Positions 8,405-17,051 of a stretch of DNA of 64,000 nt are shown here, in pieces. A program made the translations under genes and the position numbers. The DNA is from Streptomyces hiroshimensis (GTDB lineage Bacteria; Actinomycetota; Actinomycetes; Streptomycetales; Streptomycetaceae). The first letter of the stretch is position 1. The number at the start of each line of letters is the position of its first letter. The notes below the pieces were generated by a model, which searched no databases, was not told the origin of the DNA, and saw only the letters and a list, made by a program, of their open reading frames with translations. The stretch is from positions 38,335 through 102,334 of the forward strand of contig NZ_BMUT01000019.1 of assembly GCF_014650335.1 (NCBI RefSeq), in the 5' to 3' direction.

Positions 8405-9472
8405 ATGCGGCGCCTGAACCGGTTCTTCTGCCCGCTTCCCCTGCAGATAAGCCCCGATGCCGAACGGGCGCGCGCCCATACCAGGGCATGGTGCCAGGAG
8501 ATGGGAATGGCGCGGACCGAGGAGGCGGCAGACCTCTGGGACACCTACCGCCTGGACCTCTGGGGCTCCTGCGTGTGGTGGTACTGCACCGGCGACCTGC
8601 TGGACCTGGTCACCGACTGGGGGACGTGGGGCGTCATGCTCGACGACGTCCTGGAAGTCCACGACCCCGGCCTCATCCGCGGTGCCGTCGACGAGATGAA
8701 CGAGATCTTCGAGCGCAACGACCCCGACGCACTCGGGGACGACTCCGGCCCGTTCGCGGTGGCCTTGTCCGACCTGTGGCGGCGCACCCGGGACCATGGC
8801 ATGTCGCTCCGCTGGCAGCGCCGCACCGCCAGCCGCTTCAGCCGCTTCCTCGACTCCTACCTCCGCGACGCGGCCTACCGCCGGGACGGCGTCTGGCCCA
8901 CGGTCGAGCACTACCTGGACAACCGGATCTGGTCGACCGCCTCCCTGGCCAACATGTGCTTCAACGACCTCGAGCACCGCTGCGATCTCAGCGACGACAT
9001 CGTCATGCACCCCGTCCTCCACGCCATGCAGCGCGCCACGGGCGACCACATCGCCCTCGTCAACGACATCACCGGCGTGCACCGCGAGGCCTCGTGGAAC
9101 GACCACATCAACGTCGTTCCCCTCATCCAGCGCCAGTACCGGTGCACCCAGGAGGAGGCCATCGCCCGGGCCGTCACGATGGCCGACCAGCGCATGCACG
9201 CCTTCCTGGCTCTCGAGCGCGCGCTGCCCGACCTGTGCGCCCACCTCGACGTCACCCCCGAGGAACGCGAGTGCATCGGCCACCTGATCCGCGGGCTGCG
9301 CTCGTGGCTGAGCGGCAACATCGAGTACCACCTCATCTCGCCGCGCTACGAGGAACGCCCCCTGCCGGCCAGCCGGCACACCGCCGCCTGGATGACCGAC
9401 GCCTTCTGCGTCCCCACCCCTGCCCCCATCCCTGCCTCCATCCCTCAAGGACTCACCGCCAGCACCACGTAG
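8405..9472 (+). CDS. Class I terpene synthase
   Basis: A 355-residue bacterial class I terpene synthase. The aspartate-rich Mg site is DDVLE (80-84). The NSE site reads NDITGVHRE (220-228), keeping N, D and E but with Gly where Ser/Thr is usual. Arg174 lies 46 residues before it as the pyrophosphate sensor, and the late R-Y pair is 315-316. A GGAGG-like box precedes ATG 8405. Paired with the class II cyclase, it would ionise a bicyclic diphosphate to a labdane- or related hydrocarbon or alcohol; a stand-alone role on GGPP or FPP is possible. No prenyl diphosphate synthase gene is in the window. The last 28 bp overlap the convergent antiporter gene. Confidence 0.88.
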   Translation: MRRLNRFFCPLPLQISPDAERARAHTRAWCQEMGMARTEEAADLWDTYRLDLWGSCVWWYCTGDLLDLVTDWGTWGVMLDDVLEVHDPGLIRGAVDEMNEIFERNDPDALGDDSGPFAVALSDLWRRTRDHGMSLRWQRRTASRFSRFLDSYLRDAAYRRDGVWPTVEHYLDNRIWSTASLANMCFNDLEHRCDLSDDIVMHPVLHAMQRATGDHIALVNDITGVHREASWNDHINVVPLIQRQYRCTQEEAIARAVTMADQRMHAFLALERALPDLCAHLDVTPEERECIGHLIRGLRSWLSGNIEYHLISPRYEERPLPASRHTAAWMTDAFCVPTPAPIPASIPQGLTASTT

Positions 9473-10542
9473 GCAGCCAGGAGGGAGAGGTGTACGCCGC
9501 CCTGGAGCGGGGTGGCGCGGCCCGGGATCACCGTCAGGGTGCCGACGGCGACGGTGAGCGCGAGCAGGACCATGTGCGTCGCGCCGAGGCCGAGGACGAG
9601 CGGGCCGTCCAGCCATACGGAGGCGACCGCGACGGCGGGGATGGTCAGCCCGATGCTGGCCATGGCCGAGCCGAGGCCGAGGTTGAGGCTGGTCTGGACG
9701 CGGTCGCGGCGGGCGGCCCGCAGGGCTGCGATGGTTTCGGGGAGCAGCACCAGCAGGGCGATGACGACGCCGACGACGGAAGCCGGGAGGCCCGCGGCGG
9801 CCACGCCGGACTCGATGGCCGGGGAGACCCCCTTGGCCAGGCCGACGACCGAGACCAGGGCGACGGCGAGCAGGCCGAGGCTGGTCAGGGCGGTCCGGGC
9901 CGTGGGCGGGTGGGCGTGGTCGGTGTCGATGACCTCGCCCTGGGCGGTCACCGGGAGGAAGTAGTCACGGTGCCGTACGGTCTGGGTCGCCACGAACAGT
10001 CCGTAGAGGAGGAGCGAGGCCACCGCGGCGAAGACGAGCTGGGCCGGGGAGAACTGCGGGCCCGGGGTGCTGGTGGTGAAGGTCGGCAGGGCCAGGCTCA
10101 GCCCGGCCAGCGTGGCCACGGTGGCGAAGGCGGCACCGGTGCCTTCCGCGTTGAACACCGCGACGCGGCGCCGGAGCGCGCCCACCAGGAGGGAGAGGCC
10201 GACGATGCCGTTACAGGTGATCATGACGGCGGCGAAGACGGTGTCGCGGGCCAGGGAGGCGCTCTTGTCGCCGCCGTCGGCCATGAGCGTGACGATGAGG
10301 GCCACTTCGATGACCGTCACCGCGACGGCGAGGACGAGCGACCCGAAGGGTTCGCCGACCCGGTGTGCGATCACCTCCGCGTGATGCACGGCGGAGAGCA
10401 CGGCACCGGCCAGGCAGCAGCTCACCAGGGCCACCGCCCCGGCGGACAGCGACCGCCCCCAGGTCAGGGCCAGGACGACGGCGGCAAGCGCCGGAACGAG
10501 GGCGGGCCAGCGCGCAGCGAGCATACGGAGCCGAGAGTTCAT
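9445..10542 (-). CDS. ChaA-like calcium/proton antiporter
   Basis: A 365-residue integral membrane protein with about eleven hydrophobic segments. It carries the duplicated alpha-repeat signatures of the Ca2+:cation antiporter family: VIEVALI...NGIVGLSLLVG in the first half and LLPETIAALRAARRDRVQTSLNLGLGSAMASIGLTIP in the second. The DNA around the acidic Glu/Asn pairs fits ChaA-type Ca2+/H+ exchange at the cytoplasmic membrane. It seems unrelated to the terpene genes it faces, although the 3' ends overlap by 28 bp. Start ATG 10542. Confidence 0.88.
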   Translation of the reverse strand: MNSRLRMLAARWPALVPALAAVVLALTWGRSLSAGAVALVSCCLAGAVLSAVHHAEVIAHRVGEPFGSLVLAVAVTVIEVALIVTLMADGGDKSASLARDTVFAAVMITCNGIVGLSLLVGALRRRVAVFNAEGTGAAFATVATLAGLSLALPTFTTSTPGPQFSPAQLVFAAVASLLLYGLFVATQTVRHRDYFLPVTAQGEVIDTDHAHPPTARTALTSLGLLAVALVSVVGLAKGVSPAIESGVAAAGLPASVVGVVIALLVLLPETIAALRAARRDRVQTSLNLGLGSAMASIGLTIPAVAVASVWLDGPLVLGLGATHMVLLALTVAVGTLTVIPGRATPLQGGVHLSLLAAYVVLAVSP

Positions 10543-10868
10543 ACGGAAAGCTTCGCAGATCAGTGCTTATGTCCCGTTTTGGAGGGGACGGCGCAGCTGC
10601 CGCCTCGGCGGGCCGTCCTCGCCCCTGCCCAGTCCGCGGCTGGTAGGACTGGGCAAGGGCAACGTGCCTGCAGCGTGCCTGCAACTGCCACGAAGGATCT
10701 TCGCCGTCGGATGATCCGAGAAACGCCCGTCACCCGGACGGGTGCGCAAACTCCCCCCATCGGGGAGCAGGCCAGGGGAACGCGCAAGGGCGAACGTACG
10801 ACGGGGAACGCACAACGGGATGGAGGCCACCCGGCTGGGTGGCCTCCATCCCGTTCACTATGAAGCTG
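10543..10868. other. Gap of about 325 bp between antiporter and tRNA-Ala
   Basis: No credible gene is seen here. The stretch holds the antiporter promoter region and, at its right, the strong hairpin downstream of tRNA-Ala. Confidence 0.6.
10815..10854 (-). terminator. Strong hairpin downstream of tRNA-Ala
   Basis: A perfect 17-bp inverted repeat (10815-10831 with 10838-10854) with a 6-nt loop. It lies 15 bp beyond the 3' end of the minus-strand tRNA and fits a transcription terminator. Confidence 0.8.
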
Positions 10869-10941
10869 TGGAGCTAAGGAGAATTGAACTCCTGACCTCC
10901 TGCATGCCATGCAGGCGCTCTACCAACTGAGCTATAGCCCC
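10869..10941 (-). tRNA. tRNA-Ala (anticodon GGC)
   Basis: Read on the minus strand, GGGGCTA (5' acceptor strand) pairs with TAGCTCC. A D-arm AGCTCAGTTGGTAGAGC, an anticodon arm CCTGC-ATGGCAT-GCAGG and a T-arm with GTTCAATTC follow in order, 73 nt in total. The anticodon is GGC, which reads Ala codons. CCA is not encoded. No duplicated tRNA end that would mark an integrated element was noticed nearby. Confidence 0.96.
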
Positions 10942-11146
10942 GCGTTCAGCTGTTCCGCCACTGAACTCGTCCCGCTTTCCGCCCGGTCTCCCTGGCGACA
11001 CCGAGAATATTACACGACCGAGACGATCACGTGTTCACACTGCGGGACTCCATCAACCTGACCGGCCACGACCTGTTTCTGAGCGGTCGGCACACCACCG
11101 ATGTGGCAGGTGTGCAGGGAGGGCACCGAGAAGGTAAGCAGTACCC

Positions 11147-12319
11147 ATGCCCCTTCAGCGCATGGTGTCCGGACTCGGGCGGTGGTGGCACACCGGCCGG
11201 TCCCTGGTCGCCGTGCCGCTGGGGCTCATCGCCCTGGTGATGGTGGTCGACCTCCTGACGCCCCCGGACATCCACCTGGGCCCCCTCCTGGTCGCCGCGC
11301 CGGCGATCAGCGCGGCCATCGGCGGGCCGGTGCTCACCGGCGTCATCGGCGCCCTCGCCGTGACGGCCCAGGTCGTGATCGGCGTCTTCCACGGGGGCCT
11401 GGAGACACCGAACCACCAGGCCCAGGTCGCCGCACTGCTGCTCATCTCCGTCTTCCTGGTGCTCTTCCGCCGCGCCCGCGAACAGCGCGAGCAGGAGCTG
11501 AACCAGGCCCGCTGGGTGGCCGAGGTGGCCCAGCGCGTCCTGCTGCGGCCGATCCCGCCACGGCTGGGCCCCCTGCGGATCGCCTCCCTCTACGTGGCGG
11601 CCGAGGCCGAGGCCCGGATCGGCGGCGATCTGTACGCCGCCGCGCGGACCGGGCACGGCACGCGGGTCATGATCGGCGACGTGCGCGGCAAGGGCCTCCC
11701 CGCGATCGGGGACGCCGCCTCCCTGCTCGGGGCCTTCCGCGCGGCGGCCCACCGCAATCCCCCGCTGCCCCGGCTGGTGGCGCATCTGCAGAACGCCACG
11801 TACTGGGACATGGCGGAACCCCTCGACAACGGGACGAGCGGGACGGACAGAACGGAGGGGATGGAGGGGATGGAGGGAACGGGCGGGACGATCGGAGAGG
11901 GCTTCATCACCGCCGCGATCCTGGACATCCCTGACGACCAGCCGGTGCTCCGGCTGATCAACTGCGGGCACCCTCCCCCGCTCGTCCTGAGCGACGGCAA
12001 GGTGACCACCGTGACCGTGGCCGACCCCGCGCTGCCGCTCGGCCTGACCGGCAGCCTGACGGAGGACGACTACGAGTCGGAGTCGTTCCCCTATCGCCCG
12101 GGCGACGTCCTCCTGCTCTACACCGACGGCGTCATCGAGACCCGCGATGCGCAGGGGCGCTTCTACCCCCTGGCCGACCGGGTCGCCGCCTGGCAGGAGA
12201 CCGACCCGGACCGGCTCGTCCAGCGCCTCCACCGCGACCTGCTCGCGCATGCGGGAGGGGCGATGACCGACGACGTCGCCGTCATGGCCGTCGAACGCCT
12301 CCCCCGGGAAACCGCGTAA
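11147..12319 (+). CDS. Membrane-anchored PP2C/SpoIIE-type serine phosphatase
   Basis: A 390-residue protein. The N-terminus has about three to four transmembrane helices (roughly 15-105), then a short linker helix (RRAREQREQELNQARWVAEVAQ) and a SpoIIE/PP2C catalytic domain. Metal-site motifs are IGGDLYAA, MIGDVRGKGLPA, LINCGHPPPL, LLYTDGVIE and the final MTDDVAVMAVER. Such enzymes dephosphorylate anti-anti-sigma factors in partner-switching stress pathways. A Met/Glu/Gly-rich insert sits mid-domain (about 225-245). ATG 11147 has GAAGGT upstream. No partner anti-sigma gene is adjacent. Confidence 0.9.
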   Translation: MPLQRMVSGLGRWWHTGRSLVAVPLGLIALVMVVDLLTPPDIHLGPLLVAAPAISAAIGGPVLTGVIGALAVTAQVVIGVFHGGLETPNHQAQVAALLLISVFLVLFRRAREQREQELNQARWVAEVAQRVLLRPIPPRLGPLRIASLYVAAEAEARIGGDLYAAARTGHGTRVMIGDVRGKGLPAIGDAASLLGAFRAAAHRNPPLPRLVAHLQNATYWDMAEPLDNGTSGTDRTEGMEGMEGTGGTIGEGFITAAILDIPDDQPVLRLINCGHPPPLVLSDGKVTTVTVADPALPLGLTGSLTEDDYESESFPYRPGDVLLLYTDGVIETRDAQGRFYPLADRVAAWQETDPDRLVQRLHRDLLAHAGGAMTDDVAVMAVERLPRETA

Positions 12320-12359
12320 GACGCCGCGGCGGCGTCGAGACGCAGGTCACATCCGCCCA

Positions 12360-12386
12360 TGTCACAGGGGATCGGGCTACCCCGTC
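12360..12386 (+). promoter_or_regulatory. Predicted ECF41 promoter
   Basis: TGTCACA (12360-12366), a 16-bp spacer, then CGTC (12383-12386), matching the published ECF41 -35/-10 pattern. It lies 41 bp before the start of the AhpD-like gene, which is followed by an ECF41 sigma gene, so autoregulation is expected. Confidence 0.8.
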
Positions 12387-12427
12387 TCAGGGGGTGTAGG
12401 CCACTGACGATCACGGAGGAGCACACC

Positions 12428-12958
12428 ATGGACGCACGACTGAACTTCTTCACCGACCCGATCGCCGGCAAGACCCTCAAGCACTTCATGGCGGTGGGCC
12501 AGGCGCTCAAGGACTCGCCGCTGCCGGCCGCGACGCAGGAGCTGGTGTCGCTTCGCGTCAGCCAGATCAACGGCTGCGCCGTCTGCATCGACATACACAC
12601 CAAGGACGCGGCCGCCGCCGGCGAGACCCCGCTGCGGCTGAACCTGGTGGCGGCGTGGCGGGAGGCCGCGGTCTTCACCGCGGCGGAGCGTGCCGCGCTG
12701 GAGCTGGCGGAGGAGGGGACCCGGGTCGCGGACGGGGCCGGTGGGGTCGGCGACGAGGTGTGGGCACGTGCCGCCGAGCACTACGACGAGGAGCAGCTCA
12801 CCGCGCTGGTGCTCCTCGTCTCCTTCATGAACATGGCGAACCGGCTGAACGTCATCACCCGGCAGCCGGCCGGCGACTACGAGCCCGGGCAGTTCCACCG
12901 AGCGGCATCGGCACCGGACTCGGCACCCGGATCGGCACCGGTCCCGGCCCAGGCATAG
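12428..12958 (+). CDS. Carboxymuconolactone decarboxylase/AhpD-like protein
   Basis: A 176-residue protein of the carboxymuconolactone decarboxylase/AhpD family. The redox motif is INGCAVCIDIH (CxxC plus distal His), so a peroxidase-type or thiol-redox role is more likely than true decarboxylation. ATG 12428 is preceded by GGAGGA. This is the typical target gene of ECF41 sigma factors: an ECF41 promoter lies upstream and the sigma gene follows 46 bp later. The C-terminal 20 residues are an A/S/P/G-rich tail encoded by short repeats. Confidence 0.92.
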   Translation: MDARLNFFTDPIAGKTLKHFMAVGQALKDSPLPAATQELVSLRVSQINGCAVCIDIHTKDAAAAGETPLRLNLVAAWREAAVFTAAERAALELAEEGTRVADGAGGVGDEVWARAAEHYDEEQLTALVLLVSFMNMANRLNVITRQPAGDYEPGQFHRAASAPDSAPGSAPVPAQA

Positions 12959-13004
12959 TCACAGACACAGGCACAGGTATAGGCAAGAGCTAGGGGGATA
13001 CGGC

Positions 13005-13928
13005 GTGAGCAAGGTCGAGGAGTTCGAGGAGCTGCGGCCGCTGCTGTTTTCGATCGCCTACCGGATTCTGGGCAGCGTGAGTGAAGCCGAGGACGCCGTG
13101 CAGGAGACGTGGCTGCGCTTTGACGGCTCGTCGACCCGGCCCACGTCGACCAAGGCGTTCCTGTCGGCCGCGGTGACACGGATATCGATCGACGTGCTGC
13201 GTTCCGCGCGGGTGCGGCGGGAGGAGTACGTCGGGCCTTGGTTTCCCGAGCCGCTGCTGAACGATCCGTATCAGGATCCGGCGCGATCGGTGGAGCTGGC
13301 CGACTCGGTGTCGATGGCGGCACTGCTGCTCCTGGAGCGGCTCAGCCCGCTGGAGCGGGCGGTCTTCCTGCTGCGGGAGGTGTTCGCCTTCGGATTCGAC
13401 GAGGTCGCCTCGGCGGTGGGGCGTTCGGAGGCGGCGTGCCGACAGCTGCTGGTGCGGGCGCGGCGGCACATGGAAGCCGGGCGGCCGCGCTTCGCAGCGG
13501 ACCGTCAGGAGCGGCAGGAGCTGGCGGAGCGGTTCTTCGACGCGCTGAAGAACGGCGATGTGGGCGGGCTGCGGAATCTGCTGGCCGCCGACGTGCAGCT
13601 GGTCGGGGACGGCGGCGGCAAGGCCCCGCAGCTGGCCAGGGCCGTCATGGGCGCGGAGAACGTGGCCCGGCTGCTGGGCACGGTCTACCCCTGGCTGGTC
13701 CGGATCGACGTGTCGTTCGAGCCGCACGAGGTCAACGGCCAGCCCGGCGCGGTCTTCCGCGACCGGGACGGCAAGGTGCTCCACACCATGGTCCTCGACG
13801 TGCTCGGCGGGCAGATCCAGACGATCCGCTCGGTGACCAACCCCGACAAGCTCGGCCACCTCGGGCCGGTCGCCGACGCCTGGGCCGTCCAGCGCGAGCT
13901 GAAGCAGGCACGTCGGCAGCCGCACTGA
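13005..13928 (+). CDS. ECF41-family sigma factor (SigJ-like)
   Basis: A 307-residue extracytoplasmic-function sigma factor with a regulatory tail. Sigma region 2 is FEELRPLLFSIAYRILGSVSEAEDAVQETWLR in outline, and region 4 includes LSPLERAVFLLREVFAFGFDEVA. The ECF41 hallmarks are all present: the WFPEPL linker (compare WLPEPL), DGGGK in the SnoaL-like C-terminal domain, and the terminal NPDKL. In this family the fused C-terminal domain replaces an anti-sigma factor. GTG 13005 follows a GGGGGAT box. It probably drives the AhpD-like gene upstream and itself. Confidence 0.95.
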   Translation: MSKVEEFEELRPLLFSIAYRILGSVSEAEDAVQETWLRFDGSSTRPTSTKAFLSAAVTRISIDVLRSARVRREEYVGPWFPEPLLNDPYQDPARSVELADSVSMAALLLLERLSPLERAVFLLREVFAFGFDEVASAVGRSEAACRQLLVRARRHMEAGRPRFAADRQERQELAERFFDALKNGDVGGLRNLLAADVQLVGDGGGKAPQLARAVMGAENVARLLGTVYPWLVRIDVSFEPHEVNGQPGAVFRDRDGKVLHTMVLDVLGGQIQTIRSVTNPDKLGHLGPVADAWAVQRELKQARRQPH

Positions 13929-13934
13929 CCTGGA

Positions 13935-13968
13935 GGGTGGTGCGGGCCGGGGCGGCCCCGCACCACCC
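13935..13968 (+). terminator. Hairpin after the ECF41 gene
   Basis: GGGTGGTGCGGG (from 13935) pairs with CCCGCACCACCC (ending 13968), 6 bp after the sigma stop codon. It separates the sigma operon from the convergent membrane-protein gene. Confidence 0.65.
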
Positions 13969-14000
13969 TTGAGGGACCGGACCCTCAGGAGACCGGCCCC

Positions 14001-14588
14001 TCAGGAGAGGGTGCGGCGGCGCCGGTGGTAGGCGTAGGTCAGGGCCAGTACCAGCGGTGCCCACAGGACGAACAGGCCGCTGACCACATCCGCCAGCAGT
14101 CTCCACCACACGCTGGTGTAGGGGACGGTGGAGAAACCGGCGATGTGGAACACGCCCAGCACCCAGTCGGCGAGCAGCCAGGTGAGGAAGAGACCACCGA
14201 GGGCGGCGGGTACGACGGCCACCAGGGGCGGGATGCGCCGGCCGCCGATCCTCGGTACCCATCGGGGCACGACCTCGCCCCAGGGACGGACCAGGCCACG
14301 GCACAGCAGGGCGGCGGCCTCGGTCAGCAGGCTGAGCGAGCCGACGTACGCCACGGCGGCCCAGCGCGCCGCCGACATGGGCTCGACGTCCATGCCCATC
14401 ACGTAGCCGAAGCCGATGGGCAGCCGCCACAGGCACACCGGGAGGGCGAGCAGGGGAAGCAGGCGGGCGACCCGCTCCGCCCAGAGCGGCACGGGCCGTT
14501 CGGTCCCCGTGTCCACGGTCTTTGCCTTTGCATGCGCCGCTGCATGCGCCGCGTTCTTTTGGTGTGTTGCACTCGCGCTCGTTGCCAT
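14001..14588 (-). CDS. Four-helix membrane protein of unknown function
   Basis: A 195-residue protein not assigned to a named family. After a charged Ala/His/Lys-rich N-terminus (1-40) there are four hydrophobic segments, roughly 42-66, 74-98, 118-142 and 160-185, and the C-terminus ends in basic residues (HRRRRTLS). Sequence style (LPxxALPVCLWRLPIGFG, SLLTEAAALLxxGLVRPWGE) is like small Streptomyces membrane proteins of unknown role. It is co-directional with the MFS gene 34 bp upstream and may be cotranscribed with it. Confidence 0.72.
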   Translation of the reverse strand: MATSASATHQKNAAHAAAHAKAKTVDTGTERPVPLWAERVARLLPLLALPVCLWRLPIGFGYVMGMDVEPMSAARWAAVAYVGSLSLLTEAAALLCRGLVRPWGEVVPRWVPRIGGRRIPPLVAVVPAALGGLFLTWLLADWVLGVFHIAGFSTVPYTSVWWRLLADVVSGLFVLWAPLVLALTYAYHRRRRTLS

Positions 14589-14622
14589 GCGATCACTGTT
14601 CCGGCTGCTCGCCGCGCAGGGA

Positions 14623-16023
14623 TCATGCGCGAGTACGGTCCGGCTCCGCCGTGCGGCGGAATGCGGCGAGTGCGGCCGGTGCGGCGAGTACGGCGCACGT
14701 CAGCGCCGCCAGCACGGCTCCCGCAGCGAGGAGTACGGGCATGCTCCACCAGCGCGACAGCAGCGCCAGGGCGTACGGAACGAGCAGACCGAGATAGGCC
14801 ACGCTCCAGAACAGCGAGGTCACCATGGCCAGCCGCGCGGGCGGTGCGACCGCGGCCGCCTCGGTCAGACCGAAGGTCAGCACAAGGCCGTAACCCGCGC
14901 CCATGACGGCCGCCGCGACGAGAGCGAGCACCGGCTGCGCTGCCGCCGCCGCGGGGACGGCGAGGGCGAGCCCCGCGACGATCGCGCCGAGGCCGGCCAA
15001 TGCGTTGGCCAGACGGTGCCGTAGGGCCAGGCGCCGGGCCACGGGTTGCACGAGCAGGCCGCAGCCGGGGACCACGGCGGTCGCGATACCCGCGTAGACG
15101 GTGCGCCAGCCGGTCAGCCCGCCGTCGACGAGCCCGGGCAGGGTGGCGAAGCCGACGGCCGGGGCGGCGAAGACCCACGGGGCCAGGGGCAGCACGGCAC
15201 GCCGGAACCGGGACCAGTCGACTGCCGCGCCGACGGCGCTTCCGTCACCGCTCGCACCATCCGTACGATCCGGGCTGTCCGGGCTGTCCGCCGCCGCCCG
15301 TACGGCAGGCCGGCGGGTCTCCGGCGCCCGGTACGCGATCGCCCAGGCCAGTACGGCCAGGATCACGTGGGGAACGTAGGCGGTCGCCATCGGGTGCGGC
15401 AGCCACTGGGCGATCAGCGCGGCCACCAGGCCGCCGGAGGCGAAGCCCGCCGAGACGAACAGGCCCGGGCGCCGGGCCGCCGTCCCCGGCGCCTCTTCCG
15501 GGGCGTGGGGCGGGCAGGACAGCTCCTTGACCCAGGCGCTGCCGGCGGCCAGCAGGGCACCGGCGCTGAGCCCGGTCAGGAAGCGGCCGGGCAGAAGCCA
15601 GGCCGTGGCGGCCGAACCGGCCATCAGGAGGCAGGTGGAGAGCAGATTGACGGCGAGGGCGGTGAGGGCCACCGGTCGGCGGCCGCGCCGGTCGGCCAGC
15701 GGCCCGCCGATCAGCAGGCCGGGGACGAGACCGACGACGTACAGCGCGAACAGGCCGGTGACCGTGGATTCGGACAGGCCGAGCTCGGACCGGTAGGCGC
15801 CCAGCAGGGCGGAGAACTGGTTCGCGCTCCATCCGGAGGCCGTCATCATCCAGCCCGTCCGCAGCCAGCCGGTCCGCAGCCGGCCCGTCCGAGGCCCGCC
15901 CTTCGGTAGCCGGCCCGTTTGCGCCCTTGGCCCGCTGTGCCGGGGCGGCGGGCTCGTCCCGGGATCGGTGGGCGGGAGGGCGGCGGAGGCGTCAGGGGCG
16001 GAGGGCCGGACAGGAATACTCAT
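14623..16023 (-). CDS. MFS transporter
   Basis: A 466-residue major facilitator superfamily protein with twelve predicted helices. The loop 2-3 signature is GGPLADRRGRRPVAL. Helix-rich halves are joined by a cytoplasmic loop rich in Asp/Ser (PDSPDRTDGASGDGS). The start was placed at ATG 16023 (MSIPVRPSAPD), with an upstream alternative at 16086. It is divergent from a LysR regulator, with a perfect dyad between the genes, so the regulator probably controls this exporter. The substrate cannot be told. Confidence 0.88.
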   Translation of the reverse strand: MSIPVRPSAPDASAALPPTDPGTSPPPRHSGPRAQTGRLPKGGPRTGRLRTGWLRTGWMMTASGWSANQFSALLGAYRSELGLSESTVTGLFALYVVGLVPGLLIGGPLADRRGRRPVALTALAVNLLSTCLLMAGSAATAWLLPGRFLTGLSAGALLAAGSAWVKELSCPPHAPEEAPGTAARRPGLFVSAGFASGGLVAALIAQWLPHPMATAYVPHVILAVLAWAIAYRAPETRRPAVRAAADSPDSPDRTDGASGDGSAVGAAVDWSRFRRAVLPLAPWVFAAPAVGFATLPGLVDGGLTGWRTVYAGIATAVVPGCGLLVQPVARRLALRHRLANALAGLGAIVAGLALAVPAAAAAQPVLALVAAAVMGAGYGLVLTFGLTEAAAVAPPARLAMVTSLFWSVAYLGLLVPYALALLSRWWSMPVLLAAGAVLAALTCAVLAAPAALAAFRRTAEPDRTRA

Positions 16024-16066
16024 GCCGGCAGTCCTACGGGCCTGCACCCCACCCTCGCCGCCCGCA

Positions 16067-16081
16067 TTCACGATTCGTGAA
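16067..16081. promoter_or_regulatory. Probable LysR operator
   Basis: TTCACGATTCGTGAA is a perfect dyad containing the T-N11-A pattern of LysR boxes. It lies midway in the divergent MFS/LysR intergenic region, 26-44 bp before the possible LysR starts. Confidence 0.7.
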
Positions 16082-16124
16082 CGCACATACGAACCGGACG
16101 GCTCCGATGTCTATCGTGGCCGTC

Positions 16125-17030
16125 ATGGATCTTCGTCTGCTGTCGTCCTTCCTGGCGGTGGTCGAGGAGGGACACTTCGCGCGGGCAGCCGCACGGCTCT
16201 TCCTCTCCCCGGCCGCCGTCACCCAGCATGTCCGGCGGCTGGAGAGCGACCTCGGCACCCGTCTACTCAACCGCAACCCCGTCTCCCCCACACCCGCCGG
16301 AGAGCGGCTGGCCGGCCACGCCCGTACGCTGCTCGCCGCCGCGAACGCCGCACTGGACGACGTGGCCGAGGCCGCCCGGGCCCCGGCCGCCGCGGAAAGA
16401 CCGCTCCGTGTCGGCATCATGGGCCACGGCTCGGCGGAGCTCACTCCCGCCTCGGTCAACGCCTTCCGGCGGGCCCGCCCGCACGTCCCCGTCGAGCTGC
16501 GGCAGCTAGATTTCACGGAGCACGTCTCCGCACTCGTCGAGGACCGCGTGGACGTCGCGTTCGTCCGGCCCGCCCCGGCGGACGAACGCATCACCGCGGA
16601 CGTCCTGACGACCGAGCAGCGCATCGTGGCGGTGCCGGAGTCGTCGCCGCTGGCGGACGCCCGTGACACCGGCGCCCTGCTCGCGGACATCGCCGACCTG
16701 CCGTTCTTCACGGTCCCCGGGCACACTCCCCGCACCTTCACCGACTACCTCTACTTCGACTGCGCGGCCCGGCGCCGCAGCCCGCACGTGGCACTGACAC
16801 CGCAGGAGGTGCTCACCGGCGTGGTCACCGGGCGGGCGGCCGGCTCCGGCCTGAAGTCGTTCGCGCGCTACTACGCGTGGCCGGGCGCGGTCTTCGTGCC
16901 CGTGCTCGACGTTCCCCACGAGAGCAGCTACCTGGCCGTCCGCGCCCTGGACCGCAACCCCGAGGTCCGGATCTTCCGCGCACTGGCACTGGCGCTGGCA
17001 CGGGAGATGGGGCCGCGGATCAGCGCGTGA
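16125..17030 (+). CDS. LysR-family transcriptional regulator
   Basis: A 301-residue LysR regulator. The N-terminal winged HTH (about 1-60) reads LLSSFLAVVEEGHFARAAARLFLSPAAVTQHVRRLE, followed by the usual linker and a two-lobed effector domain with LRVGIMGHGSAEL at its start. ATG 16125 gives the normal family N-terminus; ATG 16107 in frame would add six residues. It is divergent from the MFS exporter and tail to tail with the atropopeptide-cluster P450s. The adjacent dyad suggests it regulates the exporter; control of the peptide cluster is possible but unsupported. Confidence 0.92.
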   Translation: MDLRLLSSFLAVVEEGHFARAAARLFLSPAAVTQHVRRLESDLGTRLLNRNPVSPTPAGERLAGHARTLLAAANAALDDVAEAARAPAAAERPLRVGIMGHGSAELTPASVNAFRRARPHVPVELRQLDFTEHVSALVEDRVDVAFVRPAPADERITADVLTTEQRIVAVPESSPLADARDTGALLADIADLPFFTVPGHTPRTFTDYLYFDCAARRRSPHVALTPQEVLTGVVTGRAAGSGLKSFARYYAWPGAVFVPVLDVPHESSYLAVRALDRNPEVRIFRALALALAREMGPRISA

Positions 17031-17051
17031 GGAGGGCCTCCCTGCCGCCGC

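Noticed and set aside
8386..10863. A long plus-strand frame reading through the terpene synthase and antisense to the antiporter
   Set aside because: No motif; real genes on both strands explain the region.
10869..10941. tRNA-Ala considered as an attachment site of an integrated element
   Set aside because: No integrase gene and no duplicated 3' tRNA segment were seen nearby.
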